This document shows, in pieces, positions 13,386-19,638 of a stretch of 27,630 bases of DNA. The DNA comes from a virus, in IMG/VR virus record IMGVR_UViG_3300003267_000371, positions 8,065-35,694 of that record; one strand, written 5' to 3'. Position 1 is the first letter of the stretch. Each line of letters starts with the position of its first letter. Both the position numbers and the translations under genes were made by a program. The notes beneath the pieces were generated by a model that saw only the letters and a program-made list of their open reading frames with translations, did no database searches and was not told where the DNA came from.

Positions 13386-13757
13386 ATGACCGAACAAGCG
13401 CAAACCACAGCAATTGCAAAAGTAGAGACGAAAGCATCCAAAGGCGGCCGACCTCTCAAAGAAGTTGACGAAAACCTTATCTTTGAACTTGCCAAGATTC
13501 ATTGCACAGCAAAAGAGATCGCCACAATTGTAAAGTGTCACGTTGACACCATTTATGCGCGGTTTTCCGATGTCTTGCACGCAGGCCACGATGAGGGACA
13601 AATGAGCCTTAAGCGTAAGATGCATGAGAAAGCGATGGCGGGGGATACGCAAATGCTTATTTGGCTTTCAAAGCAACGACTTGGCTACCGCGATCGCCCT
13701 CCCGAAGAATCGCATCATACTACAATTAATATATTTACCAACGAGATTCCCAAATGA
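13386..13757 (+). CDS. terS: Terminase small subunit (123 aa)
   Basis: After a polar N-terminus, GRPLKEVDENLIFELAKIHC leads into an HTH (AKEIATIVKCHVDTIYARF, about 42-60), then MSLKRKMHEKAMAGDTQMLI and WLSKQRLGYRDR. This matches phage small terminases of the 'GRP...CT..EIA..LGV...T' type, in which the HTH recognises the packaging site and the helical remainder forms a ring. It lies about 1.2 kb upstream of the large subunit, separated by small genes and a structured RNA region. No Shine-Dalgarno sequence is visible. The packaging sequence is probably in or near this gene. Confidence 0.75.
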   Translation: MTEQAQTTAIAKVETKASKGGRPLKEVDENLIFELAKIHCTAKEIATIVKCHVDTIYARFSDVLHAGHDEGQMSLKRKMHEKAMAGDTQMLIWLSKQRLGYRDRPPEESHHTTINIFTNEIPK

Positions 13758-13921
13758 GCGCGCTTTGGTTTTGTGTTTCATTCGTGCTTTTTCTTTTGTG
13801 TGTTCATTTATATCAAGCACGCTTTGAAGGGTATCGTAAGTATGGAAATGCTCCAATAGGAGACAAATTAATAGAATTGGAAAATAGAATAAATAAACTT
13901 GAAAACAAGGAAATAAAATGA
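13754..13921 (+). CDS. Small membrane-anchored coiled-coil protein (55 aa)
   Basis: The frame starts with ATGA overlapping the terS stop and ends with ATGA overlapping the next gene. A membrane helix (WFCVSFVLFLLCVHLY) is followed by a coiled coil (IGDKLIELENRINKLE). Junctions and composition argue for a real gene. Spanin-, holin- or exclusion-type roles are possible; none is supported by motif. Confidence 0.55.
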   Translation: MSALWFCVSFVLFLLCVHLYQARFEGYRKYGNAPIGDKLIELENRINKLENKEIK

Positions 13922-14250
13922 CTAAATCAATTAGTTGCAAAAACGTTGATCTCTATAAAAATTTAGAGTTCATTTCCGATTTGTTGTACTTTGCTTACAC
14001 AGATTTACTCTATGTAATTGAAGAACTCGTGGGTTCTAAAAAAGAGTCTGCTCGCAATTGCTCTACAGCAAAAGCCGTGAAAATGGCTTTTAATACTAGC
14101 GCAAAGAAAACAGCACAAACTATGCAAAAAGCGGTTAAAGCTTCAAAGCCTATATTTGACGAGGCATATGCTCCTGTCTATCTTCCACAGAATTTCGGCG
14201 TTGTGAGTTGCAATGCAAAATGTTCAAAAACTAAAAAAAAAGGAAAGTAG
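13918..14250 (+). CDS. Hypothetical helical protein (110 aa)
   Basis: The N-terminal half is acidic/hydrophobic and helical (NLEFISDLLYFAYTDLLYVI). The middle is basic (KAVKMAFNTSAKKTAQTM), and the C-terminus has two Cys (VVSCNAKCSKTKKKGK). No family recognised. It is coupled to the gene before (ATGA), and its end carries the ribosome site of the next small membrane protein. Position between small and large terminase genes suggests late expression. Confidence 0.6.
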   Translation: MTKSISCKNVDLYKNLEFISDLLYFAYTDLLYVIEELVGSKKESARNCSTAKAVKMAFNTSAKKTAQTMQKAVKASKPIFDEAYAPVYLPQNFGVVSCNAKCSKTKKKGK

Positions 14251-14253
14251 CAA

Positions 14254-14388
14254 ATGGTAATTACCAAGATAAAGCCACCATCCAGAAGAGTGGATCGCGC
14301 TATGACTTTTTTGGGGTACAGCCTAGCTGTTTTGACATGTGTTATGGCTGGATCAATTGCCGTAATTACTTATAAAGCATGCTTTTAA
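14254..14388 (+). CDS. Small single-pass membrane protein (44 aa)
   Basis: MVITKIKPPSRRVDRAMTF is a basic N-terminus, then a membrane helix (GYSLAVLTCVMAGSIAVI) and a short YKACF tail. AGGAAAG precedes the ATG. The basic start favours the N-terminus in the cytoplasm. Size and spacing fit the neighbouring compact genes. Function unknown. Confidence 0.5.
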   Translation: MVITKIKPPSRRVDRAMTFLGYSLAVLTCVMAGSIAVITYKACF

Positions 14389-14397
14389 GGTATACAA

Positions 14398-14586
14398 ATG
14401 AGTAAAGAAGTAACAGTAGTTATAAAAGATTCTGAACGCACCTATCGCCAAAAGTTTCTCGTTTATGAGGATTTTTCAATGACTGTTGAAGATCCCGTTT
14501 TGAAGATATGCATAGAATCTGCCCTTAAGAATTTTCAAGGGGAACCAGACGATGTTATCGTCCGAACCACAATGGTTTGTAAGTAA
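14398..14586 (+). CDS. Hypothetical protein (62 aa)
   Basis: A beta-rich N-terminus (EVTVVIKDSERTYRQKFLVY) is followed by an acidic helix and FQGEPDDVIVRTTMV. AAGG lies upstream of the ATG. It is the last coding sequence before the structured non-coding region at 14588. No motif is recognised. Confidence 0.55.
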   Translation: MSKEVTVVIKDSERTYRQKFLVYEDFSMTVEDPVLKICIESALKNFQGEPDDVIVRTTMVCK

Positions 14587-14587
14587 C

Positions 14588-14868
14588 GCTAGGGTGGTGA
14601 AACAAGGATCGGTTTCCGGTCGACCTAGACGATGAGCGCGCCATCGGAGAGCTTTCCACGGCAAGCGCGCATTCTGGCAGCTTAGCTTGTAGTTAGGGAA
14701 GCATGCTTTCTAACAAAGGTCAAAGCACTTGCTGGCGAGCAAGAGTACGATGGTTCGAATCCATCAGCTGCGAACGATGGTGAAGTAGCTAGCCAATGCT
14801 TCACAAGTTCAGTTGTACGGGATTTCCGTACATTTGGGCGCAGAACCCTAGGAGTTTAAGCTCCTAGG
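14588..14868 (+). ncRNA. Candidate structured non-coding RNA upstream of the large terminase
   Basis: No convincing gene is present, and base composition is more GC-rich than the surroundings. Perfect or near-perfect stems follow one another: GATCGG/CCGGTC (14607-14621); GCGCGC/GCGCGC (14636 and 14665); GCAGCT/AGCTGC (14677 and 14766) enclosing a tRNA-like fold; CTTGCT/AGCAAG (14728-14743); GATGG/CCATC (14749-14765); GTGAAG/CTTCAC (14780-14804); TGTACGG/CCGTACA (14814-14832); CTGCG/CGCAG (14768 and 14839) closing the last two; and CCTAGGAG/CTCCTAGG (14847-14868). Some stems are mutually exclusive (AGCTGC and CTGCG share bases), so alternative folds exist. The strand is assumed from the flanking genes. 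No known RNA class is recognised. Confidence 0.6.
14676..14773 (+). tRNA. tRNA-like element with long variable arm (atypical)
   Basis: Elements in tRNA order: acceptor GGCAGCT (14676) with AGCTGCG (14766), 6 of 7 paired; TA at positions 8-9; D stem GCTT/AAGC with a GTAGTTAGGG loop; anticodon stem TGCTT/AAGCA (14704 and 14723); variable-arm hairpin CTTGCT/AGCAAG; T arm GATGG-TTCGAAT-CCATC with a normal 7-nt T loop; discriminator A. It is unusual because the anticodon-arm loop would be 14 nt, not 7; pairing to give a 7-nt loop leaves only three good pairs. No CCA is encoded. The anticodon is not assigned. It may be a degenerate type II tRNA or a tRNA-like domain of the larger RNA. Confidence 0.4.
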
Positions 14869-14880
14869 TGGTCCCTGTTT

Positions 14881-15054
14881 ATGCAAATGACCAAAAAAGA
14901 TTTTAGTAAAAAGAAGCCGAAAAAAGATGAAGGTCACTGGGAAGGTAAATTTTGGTGCGACTGCCGCACAAGAAACAAGCGCAAATGGCTTGGATTCAAA
15001 AAATATGGCAGGTGCGCCGAAAGACAAAGAGATACAGATTCAGTTGCCCCATAA
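14881..15054 (+). CDS. Small basic Trp/Cys-containing ORF overlapping terL (57 aa)
   Basis: The frame starts MQMTKKDFSKKKPKKDEGHW and continues with a FWCDCRTRNKRKWLGF segment. It overlaps the first 128 bp of the annotated terminase frame. The Lys/Trp/Cys composition is protein-like, but there is only a weak ribosome site (AGGTG, distant). If real, the terminase probably starts later, at ATG 15005. Confidence 0.35.
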   Translation: MQMTKKDFSKKKPKKDEGHWEGKFWCDCRTRNKRKWLGFKKYGRCAERQRDTDSVAP

Positions 15055-16351
15055 CTACAAGTGCCGCGACTACCAAATACCTTTTTGGAAGGCGATGAAA
15101 GATGGGAAAAAACGGGCAGTTTTAGTTTGGCATAGACGTGCAGGTAAGGAAAAGACGTGCTGGAATTATTTAATAATGAAAGCCGCACAACGAACGGGAA
15201 TTTATTATTACTTTTTCCCGCATTTCTCGCAGGGTCGCAAGATTTTGTGGGATGGCACAGATAAAGAAGGATTTCGTTTACTGGATCACATTCCAAAAGA
15301 TTTGATCGAGGGAAATCCTAATTCAACAGAAATGAAAGTGAGGCTTAAGAATGGATCTCTTATCCAAATTATTGGCACTAATAACATTGACTCCATTGTT
15401 GGTACTAACCCTATTGGTTGCGTTTTCACAGAATACTCACTCCAAGACCCCAAAGCATGGCAGCTTATTCGGCCTATATTGGCGGAAAACGGTGGATGGG
15501 CGGTGTTTAATTTTACACCTAGGGGTGCGAACCATGGCCAAGAGATTTATGAGATGGCTAAAGCTAATAAAGAGTGGTTTGCGCAGTTACTTACAGTGTA
15601 TGACACAGAGGTATTAAGCAAAGATGATATTCAAAGAGAGCGCGAAGCAGGGATGTCTGAGGACTTTATCCAGCAAGAGTTTTATTGCTCGTTTACGCTT
15701 GGCGTGCAAGGATCGTATTACGCGAAGTATATTCAAGAGGCGCGCGATGAGGGGCGAATTACAAATGTCCCGTGGGAAAAACAGACGCGTGTATTTACTG
15801 CATGGGACATCGGCTATGGCGACTCAACTGCAATTACATTCTATCAAATCATTGGCCAAGAAATACATGTCATTGACTACTACGAAAACAGTGGGGAAGG
15901 GCTGCCCCATTACGCAGAAGTGTTATCTCGCAAGCCGTACATATACGACGTTCACTTTGCTCCACACGACATCCAATCACATTCATTTTCAAGTGGCCTA
16001 TCCGCCGCTGAGGTCGGAAGATCTCTTGGACTTAATTTCCTCGTATTACCAACTGCTAAGCTTCGATTGGAGGACGGCATTGAAGCTCTACGGGGTATCT
16101 TTCCTCGCCTTTGGATGGATGAGAAGAAATGCAAAACGCTAATCAAGGCGCTTGAGAACTACCGCAAAGTGTATGACGAGAAGAATATGATTTATAAAGA
16201 AAGGCCACTTCACGATTGGGCATCGCATGGTGCAGATAGCGCACGTTACATGGCACTAGCCGTTAAGTTACATGTTGATTCAGGGAAAGCGGGAGTAAGT
16301 GATGAGCAAGCTGATAAATGGTTTAAACAATTTAACCCTAGGTTTGATTAA
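14927..16351 (+). CDS. terL: Terminase large subunit (474 aa)
   Basis: This is the ATP-driven DNA packaging motor and headful/cos nuclease. The ATPase domain has a variant Walker A, WHRRAGKEKT (68-77), a Walker B-like GCVFTEYSL (164-172) where the usual Asp before Glu169 is Thr, as I recall for relatives of this subgroup, and the coupling motif FTPRG (196-200). The nuclease domain has WDIGYGDS (293-300, Asp294), HD (347-348) and HGADSAR (434-440, Asp437), the three metal-binding acids of the RNase H-like fold. Length is normal. The start is uncertain: ATG 14927 has no good ribosome site, and ATG 15005 (residue 27) is an alternative. It overlaps the RNA ligase start by one base. Confidence 0.95.
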   Translation: MKVTGKVNFGATAAQETSANGLDSKNMAGAPKDKEIQIQLPHNYKCRDYQIPFWKAMKDGKKRAVLVWHRRAGKEKTCWNYLIMKAAQRTGIYYYFFPHFSQGRKILWDGTDKEGFRLLDHIPKDLIEGNPNSTEMKVRLKNGSLIQIIGTNNIDSIVGTNPIGCVFTEYSLQDPKAWQLIRPILAENGGWAVFNFTPRGANHGQEIYEMAKANKEWFAQLLTVYDTEVLSKDDIQREREAGMSEDFIQQEFYCSFTLGVQGSYYAKYIQEARDEGRITNVPWEKQTRVFTAWDIGYGDSTAITFYQIIGQEIHVIDYYENSGEGLPHYAEVLSRKPYIYDVHFAPHDIQSHSFSSGLSAAEVGRSLGLNFLVLPTAKLRLEDGIEALRGIFPRLWMDEKKCKTLIKALENYRKVYDEKNMIYKERPLHDWASHGADSARYMALAVKLHVDSGKAGVSDEQADKWFKQFNPRFD

Positions 16352-17004
16352 TGAAGTATCCAAAAATTAACTCGATATATAAAAGAGAAGGATTCGAATC
16401 CAAAACAAAAGGGAAACTGTTGTTTGGAGAGCATACTGAACCTGAATTTGCCAACATCGTTAATTGGGATGTTGAAGAAAAGGTTGACGGTACAAACATT
16501 CGTATTTGCTTCAAAAAAGAGAAAGGACTCGAGTTGCAGCCATCAATACATGGAAAAACAGACGAAGCTCAAATACCGGCAGAGCTGTTAAAGTACCTGC
16601 AACAAACAGCAACGTGGGAGCGTTTTTATAGAGCATTCGATAATGATTTAGATAACTTTGAAGTTTGGCTATTTGGCGAAGGATATGGCGCTAAAATTCA
16701 AGCTGCGGGAGCCAATTATAGACCTGATCAGGCTTTTATTTTGTTTGACGTGTACGCAAATGGTTGGTGGTTTAGACGTGAACATGTACAAGGAGTGGCC
16801 AACGATTTGGGGATACCCAAATCTCCTCATCTTGGCATTATGAAAGAAGATGAGATTATAGAATTTGTGCGGCAAGCACCTTGGAGTCGGTGTAGCATTA
16901 ATAAACAGACTATGGAGGGTGTTGTATGTCGCCCTTCGCCTCAAATGTTATACAGAGATGGAAGTCCAATCATGTGGAAACTTCGATATAGTGAATTTAG
17001 CTAG
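16351..17004 (+). CDS. RNA ligase, Rnl2-like nucleotidyltransferase (217 aa)
   Basis: Nucleotidyltransferase motifs are all visible: motif I EEKVDGTN (42-49, nucleophile Lys44), motif III FGEG (108-111), motif IIIa FILFDVYANG (129-138), motif IV MEGVV (188-192) and motif V near MWKLRY (208-213, Lys210). These enzymes form a lysyl-AMP, adenylate a 5'-phosphate RNA end and seal a nick or break. At 217 residues only the catalytic domain is present; T4 Rnl2 is longer with a C-terminal domain. Motif V has K-L-R where K-x-K is usual. Its start overlaps the terL stop. Proximity to the structured RNA and a phosphoesterase suggests RNA repair or processing. RNA versus DNA ends cannot be settled by sequence alone. 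Confidence 0.85.
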   Translation: MKYPKINSIYKREGFESKTKGKLLFGEHTEPEFANIVNWDVEEKVDGTNIRICFKKEKGLELQPSIHGKTDEAQIPAELLKYLQQTATWERFYRAFDNDLDNFEVWLFGEGYGAKIQAAGANYRPDQAFILFDVYANGWWFRREHVQGVANDLGIPKSPHLGIMKEDEIIEFVRQAPWSRCSINKQTMEGVVCRPSPQMLYRDGSPIMWKLRYSEFS

Positions 17005-17005
17005 C

Positions 17006-17092
17006 ATGAGTATACATTATCGCTTGCTTATCCTAGTAGTTTTGTGTTACTTTTCTGTTTCTCTATTACTTTTACTACAGGAGCTTATATGA
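17006..17092 (+). CDS. Very short hydrophobic ORF (28 aa)
   Basis: MSIHYRLLILVVLCYFSVSL is a single hydrophobic helix ending in a Leu run, and the frame overlaps the next ATG by ATGA. No ribosome site is visible. It may be a real membrane micropeptide or only the leader that carries the AGGAG of the next gene. Confidence 0.25.
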   Translation: MSIHYRLLILVVLCYFSVSLLLLLQELI

Positions 17093-17262
17093 TTTGGGTG
17101 TTTGGTCTATTATACTACTTTGTTTCCACTGTTATTGCCACAGCGGTAATGTATTTGTTTGGCATGTCGTTTATTGCGGTGCCTTTTTATATTGGGTTTT
17201 TAGCTTCAAATGTATACATTGCAACGAAACTTTGGCGAAGATTTTCTAGGGTTACAGGGTGA
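17089..17262 (+). CDS. Two-pass membrane protein (57 aa)
   Basis: Start at ATG 17089 with AGGAG 5-6 nt upstream; an upstream in-frame ATG at 17044 lacks a ribosome site. Two hydrophobic segments (VFGLLYYFVSTVIATAVMYL and MSFIAVPFYIGFLASNVYI) precede a basic KLWRRFSR end. Size and topology are holin-like, but no endolysin is nearby. The GTGA junction couples it to the XRE regulator. Confidence 0.5.
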   Translation: MIWVFGLLYYFVSTVIATAVMYLFGMSFIAVPFYIGFLASNVYIATKLWRRFSRVTG

Positions 17263-17498
17263 AAAAACAAATATCAGATGTTGATGATGAAATGAAAAAG
17301 AGCCTTGATAAGTTTAGAAGAGCTATCATAAGGCAAAGATATATTTTAGGTCTCTCACAATTAGATATAGCGGAGCGCATGGACTGCAACTTGAATACCT
17401 ATGGAAGGATTGAGCGTGGGCAAGTTAATCCTTCATTAACAATGGTTATTAGAATGGCAAGCGCGCTTGAAACTAGTATTAATGAGCTTATTGAGTAA
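17259..17498 (+). CDS. XRE-family helix-turn-helix regulator (79 aa)
   Basis: The start is GTG at 17259, overlapping the previous stop by 4 bp. Residues 21-77 are a complete XRE/Cro-C1 HTH: AIIRQRYILGLSQLDIAERM, then NLNTYGRIERGQVNPSLTMV and a MASALETSINELIE helix. It is a DNA-binding domain without an effector or peptidase domain, so probably a small repressor. It lies in the late-gene strand between RNA ligase and phosphoesterase, unlike a lysogeny switch. Targets are unknown. Confidence 0.8.
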   Translation: MKKQISDVDDEMKKSLDKFRRAIIRQRYILGLSQLDIAERMDCNLNTYGRIERGQVNPSLTMVIRMASALETSINELIE

Positions 17499-17561
17499 GT
17501 TGTTAAAAGCTAAGTTTACAATAAAGGATTTAAAATATTTTGGCATATAATGGAGTAAAAA

Positions 17562-18275
17562 ATGATTATTGATTGCATATCCGATCTACATGGCCATTTC
17601 CCCGAACTTCAAGGTGGAGATCTTTTGATTGTGGCGGGAGATTTGACGGCTAGACATACATCACAAGAGTGGGATGAATTTCAAGATTGGTTAACCAACC
17701 AACCTTATACAAAAAAAATATTAATTGCAGGAAACCATGATACATTTATTATAGATCGTGCAGAAGATATGACATGGAATTTTTGGGAACACTGGTCAAA
17801 TGTTACTTATCTCTGCGATTCAGGAACAGAATTTGTTTACTATCCTCCATTAGAAAAGGGACTTCCCAACGGAATGGCTTTGGAACGAAAAAAGCTGACA
17901 ATCTGGGGCTCACCTTGGACAAAGAAATTCCCAGGAATGAATCCCAAAGCAATGGCTTTTACTGTAGATACAGAAGAAGAACTCGCCAATAAATGGTCAC
18001 TAATTCCTGATGATGTTGATATATTAGTAACTCATTCGGCTCCAAATGGGATTCTAGATCAATTAAAGGAAGAAAATAAGTATGCGGGTTCAGAATCTTT
18101 AAGAAACGCAACTTTAAACAGCACGCGATTTAAAAGGAAAAAGTTGCATGTATTTGGACATATTCATGAAAATGGTGGCAAAATGATCGATTTAGCTTGC
18201 TGTAAGTTTGTAAATGCATCTATCGTCAATGAGCATTATAAGCTTGTAAATAAACCAGTTAGGGTTGAATTGTAA
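17562..18275 (+). CDS. Calcineurin-like metallophosphoesterase (237 aa)
   Basis: Metal-binding motifs in order: SDLHG (7-11), AGDLT (25-29), GNHD (57-60), THSAPNG (157-163) and FGHIHE (198-203), followed by NASIVNEHY. The layout resembles the MPPED/UPF0046 branch, whose members hydrolyse phosphodiesters including cyclic nucleotides. GGAG lies before the ATG. Two genes separate it from the RNA ligase; the pair could heal and seal RNA ends, but a cyclic-nucleotide signalling or anti-defence role is equally possible. No signal peptide. Confidence 0.85.
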   Translation: MIIDCISDLHGHFPELQGGDLLIVAGDLTARHTSQEWDEFQDWLTNQPYTKKILIAGNHDTFIIDRAEDMTWNFWEHWSNVTYLCDSGTEFVYYPPLEKGLPNGMALERKKLTIWGSPWTKKFPGMNPKAMAFTVDTEEELANKWSLIPDDVDILVTHSAPNGILDQLKEENKYAGSESLRNATLNSTRFKRKKLHVFGHIHENGGKMIDLACCKFVNASIVNEHYKLVNKPVRVEL

Positions 18276-18277
18276 TT

Positions 18278-18409
18278 ATGCAGCCTTTTTTTGAGTGGGA
18301 CCAAGAAACAAAAGAGCTACTTCAACAGGCACTGTTGGAATTATTTTTAAAGGATAAAGAAACGGTAGATCAATTAAAGCAATCCGTTTGGGATAGTGTG
18401 CGCAAATGA
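18278..18409 (+). CDS. Small helical protein (43 aa)
   Basis: MQPFFEWDQETKELLQQALL begins a single amphipathic, mostly acidic helix that ends SVWDSVRK. It starts 2 bp after the phosphoesterase stop and overlaps the next ATG (ATGA at 18406-18409), typical for real genes in this genome. Function unknown. Confidence 0.45.
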   Translation: MQPFFEWDQETKELLQQALLELFLKDKETVDQLKQSVWDSVRK

Positions 18410-18696
18410 GCGAATGCACAGAAAGAGGATGTCGCCATCTTGAGACTAAGTGTGCGGATTGTGGGCGATTGGTGATTGATAGGGTTCTCCCAAGTCATGA
18501 ATGGGTTAGTGTTAAGGAAAGAATGCCTGAATATAATGTAAACGTATTATACACCAATGGTTTTGATATCTTATTAGGCTGGTTTGAAAAACCGTCTTAT
18601 CTTATCCATTCAGAAGGTTATTGGATGACAGAGGACAATGGGCAATATGAAGATATCACCCACTGGATGCCACTACCAGAACCTCCAAAGGATTAG
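18406..18696 (+). CDS. DUF551-family protein with N-terminal Cys cluster (96 aa)
   Basis: Residues 31-96 fit DUF551: HEWVSVKERMPEYNVNVLY, a glycine/aromatic middle and the signature ITHWMPLPEPPK at the end. The function of this phage-common domain is not known. The first 20 residues add four cysteines (CTERGC and CADC), probably a zinc site; I think this extension is not universal in the family. It is translationally coupled to the gene before, and its last codons include AAGGA for the next gene. Confidence 0.8.
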   Translation: MSECTERGCRHLETKCADCGRLVIDRVLPSHEWVSVKERMPEYNVNVLYTNGFDILLGWFEKPSYLIHSEGYWMTEDNGQYEDITHWMPLPEPPKD

Positions 18697-18698
18697 AG

Positions 18699-18896
18699 AT
18701 GACCTGCATACTTGACGCTATATACAAATGTTGGACCAATCGCACTTGGTGTATTTCTAAGCCCCATAAAGAACAAGCGAGCCACGAACGCACAGCCACT
18801 CGCGTTGATGATTTGAGCGTTGTAGTAGAGATCAAGCAAAGACAAGATGTGCCAATGAGTCGCGCTCATTCTTTCACTGATGAGCCTAATGGGTAA
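18699..18896 (+). CDS. Hypothetical protein (65 aa)
   Basis: Starts 2 bp after the DUF551 gene, with AAGGA about 8 nt upstream. The N-terminus has Cys and Trp (CILDAIYKCWTNRTWC), and the rest is polar (HERTATRVDDLSVVVEIKQ). There is no known motif and the composition is less clearly protein-like than its neighbours, so moderate caution is needed. Confidence 0.45.
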   Translation: MTCILDAIYKCWTNRTWCISKPHKEQASHERTATRVDDLSVVVEIKQRQDVPMSRAHSFTDEPNG

Positions 18897-18905
18897 TTAT
18901 CCAAT

Positions 18906-18920
18906 GTGTTAAAATAACAC
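18906..18920. promoter_or_regulatory. 15-bp perfect palindrome before the proline-rich genes
   Basis: GTGTTAAAATAACAC has 6-bp arms around AAA and ends 1 bp before the ATG at 18922. It contains a TAAAAT -10-like box. A similar AGTGTAAAATG occurs at about 23715-23725, upstream of another small gene. It could be an operator or part of a phage-specific promoter. Confidence 0.4.
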
Positions 18921-18921
18921 T

Positions 18922-19131
18922 ATGGTTCCTACCCAATTTGTGCAACGCACTCGTCAATATCCCTGGCCGTTACCTAATTCGGCATATCAAGGGGCTGTTG
19001 GTGGTGCTGGAGGCATTGGCATGGTACAAGTGCCGCCCAATCCTTATTATGGCCCTTTTCAACCTTATTGGCCCTATGCAGTGCCTTTGCAGCTATTTGG
19101 AGGCCTTCCCACTAACCCATTAAAGATGTAA
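18922..19131 (+). CDS. Small Pro/Gly/Tyr-rich protein (69 aa)
   Basis: The sequence is dominated by Pro, Gly and aromatic residues (AYQGAVGGAGGIGMVQVPPN, then YYGPFQPYWPYAVPLQLFGG), implying an extended, unfolded chain. No ribosome site is visible because a palindrome occupies the region upstream. A second Pro-rich gene follows after one base. Such chains can be virion-associated or linker proteins; the function is unknown. Confidence 0.55.
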   Translation: MVPTQFVQRTRQYPWPLPNSAYQGAVGGAGGIGMVQVPPNPYYGPFQPYWPYAVPLQLFGGLPTNPLKM

Positions 19132-19132
19132 T

Positions 19133-19279
19133 ATGCCACAAGGAATGGTACCAACTCCAATAACACCGCGCAAAACACCTTATTCTCCCATGAGCCCAGT
19201 TTCGCCAATTCCTGTGCCGTATCCACCGCCTATTATTCCTCCTCAGCCAATACAGGGTCCGGGCGTTCCAATTAGTTAA
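19133..19279 (+). CDS. Small proline-rich protein (48 aa)
   Basis: MPQGMVPTPITPRKTPYSPM begins a chain with about one third proline and PVPYPPPIIPPQPI in its second half. It shares the MVPT start motif with the preceding protein, which ends one base upstream. It is too short for the usual ORF cut-off, but the frame is open throughout and compositionally coherent. Probably an unstructured polypeptide, perhaps binding SH3-like or other proline-recognising partners. Confidence 0.5.
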   Translation: MPQGMVPTPITPRKTPYSPMSPVSPIPVPYPPPIIPPQPIQGPGVPIS

Positions 19280-19341
19280 TTTTTCTTGTGTAAATTACTT
19301 TATGCATTTAAATTCATTATCCTATCCACGTAGGAGGAAAC

Positions 19342-19509
19342 ATGGATTTAGGCGATCAAGTTCGTCATGCTGATGAACGGATGAAAAAGTTTTTCAATAA
19401 GTTAATCGATTTGAAAAAATACGTAAAAGAAGAGGCTGATAAAACGAAGGATAAAACTCTTTCCAACATATTTAATAAACTTGACGAACTGATTAAGGAG
19501 AAAAAATGA
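19342..19509 (+). CDS. Small coiled-coil protein (55 aa)
   Basis: A strong TAGGAGGAAAC precedes the ATG. The sequence is highly charged with heptad-like Leu/Ile/Phe spacing (MKKFFNKLIDLKKYVKEEAD, then IFNKLDELIKEKK). It overlaps the start of the secreted peptide gene by ATGA. A TTGTGT/TAAATT promoter-like pair lies upstream near 19290-19315. Role unknown. Confidence 0.6.
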   Translation: MDLGDQVRHADERMKKFFNKLIDLKKYVKEEADKTKDKTLSNIFNKLDELIKEKK

Positions 19510-19631
19510 AAAAACTTATCTTTGCATTTATTGCATGTATTTTTGTATTTGCAGAGCTTGATGCTTGTGTAACCTTTGATCCAAGCACGGGTACGTACAC
19601 AGTAGATCCAAGCGGCTGTGTAAATCATTGA
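19506..19631 (+). CDS. Secreted Cys-containing peptide (41 aa)
   Basis: MKKLIFAFIACIFVFA is a clear signal peptide with a signal peptidase I type VFA site at 14-16. The mature part, about 25 residues, has Cys21 and Cys38 flanking a TFDPSTGTYTVDPSG loop with a repeated DPS unit, so a disulfide loop is possible. LDAC at 18-21 is a poor lipobox alternative. It is coupled to the coiled-coil gene and followed at once by a terminator, so the two form the end of an operon. Confidence 0.6.
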   Translation: MKKLIFAFIACIFVFAELDACVTFDPSTGTYTVDPSGCVNH

Positions 19632-19638
19632 TGACTTT

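Noticed and set aside
13350-13940. Minus-strand frames across terS and the following small gene
   Set aside because: The + strand has motif-bearing terS and ATGA-linked small genes; the minus frames have no ribosome sites.
14676-14773. Ordinary functional tRNA with a definite anticodon
   Set aside because: A 7-nt anticodon loop leaves mismatches in the stem, position 33 would be C in one register, and the outer acceptor pair is G-G; I keep it only as tRNA-like.
15624-16142. 172-aa + frame inside the large terminase
   Set aside because: The terminase frame carries all ATPase and nuclease motifs through this segment; the alternative frame has no motif or ribosome site.
17546-17551. Perfect TATAAT before the metallophosphoesterase
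   Set aside because: It lies only 16 bp before the ATG, so a start there would remove or abut the GGAG ribosome site, and no -35 element is seen.
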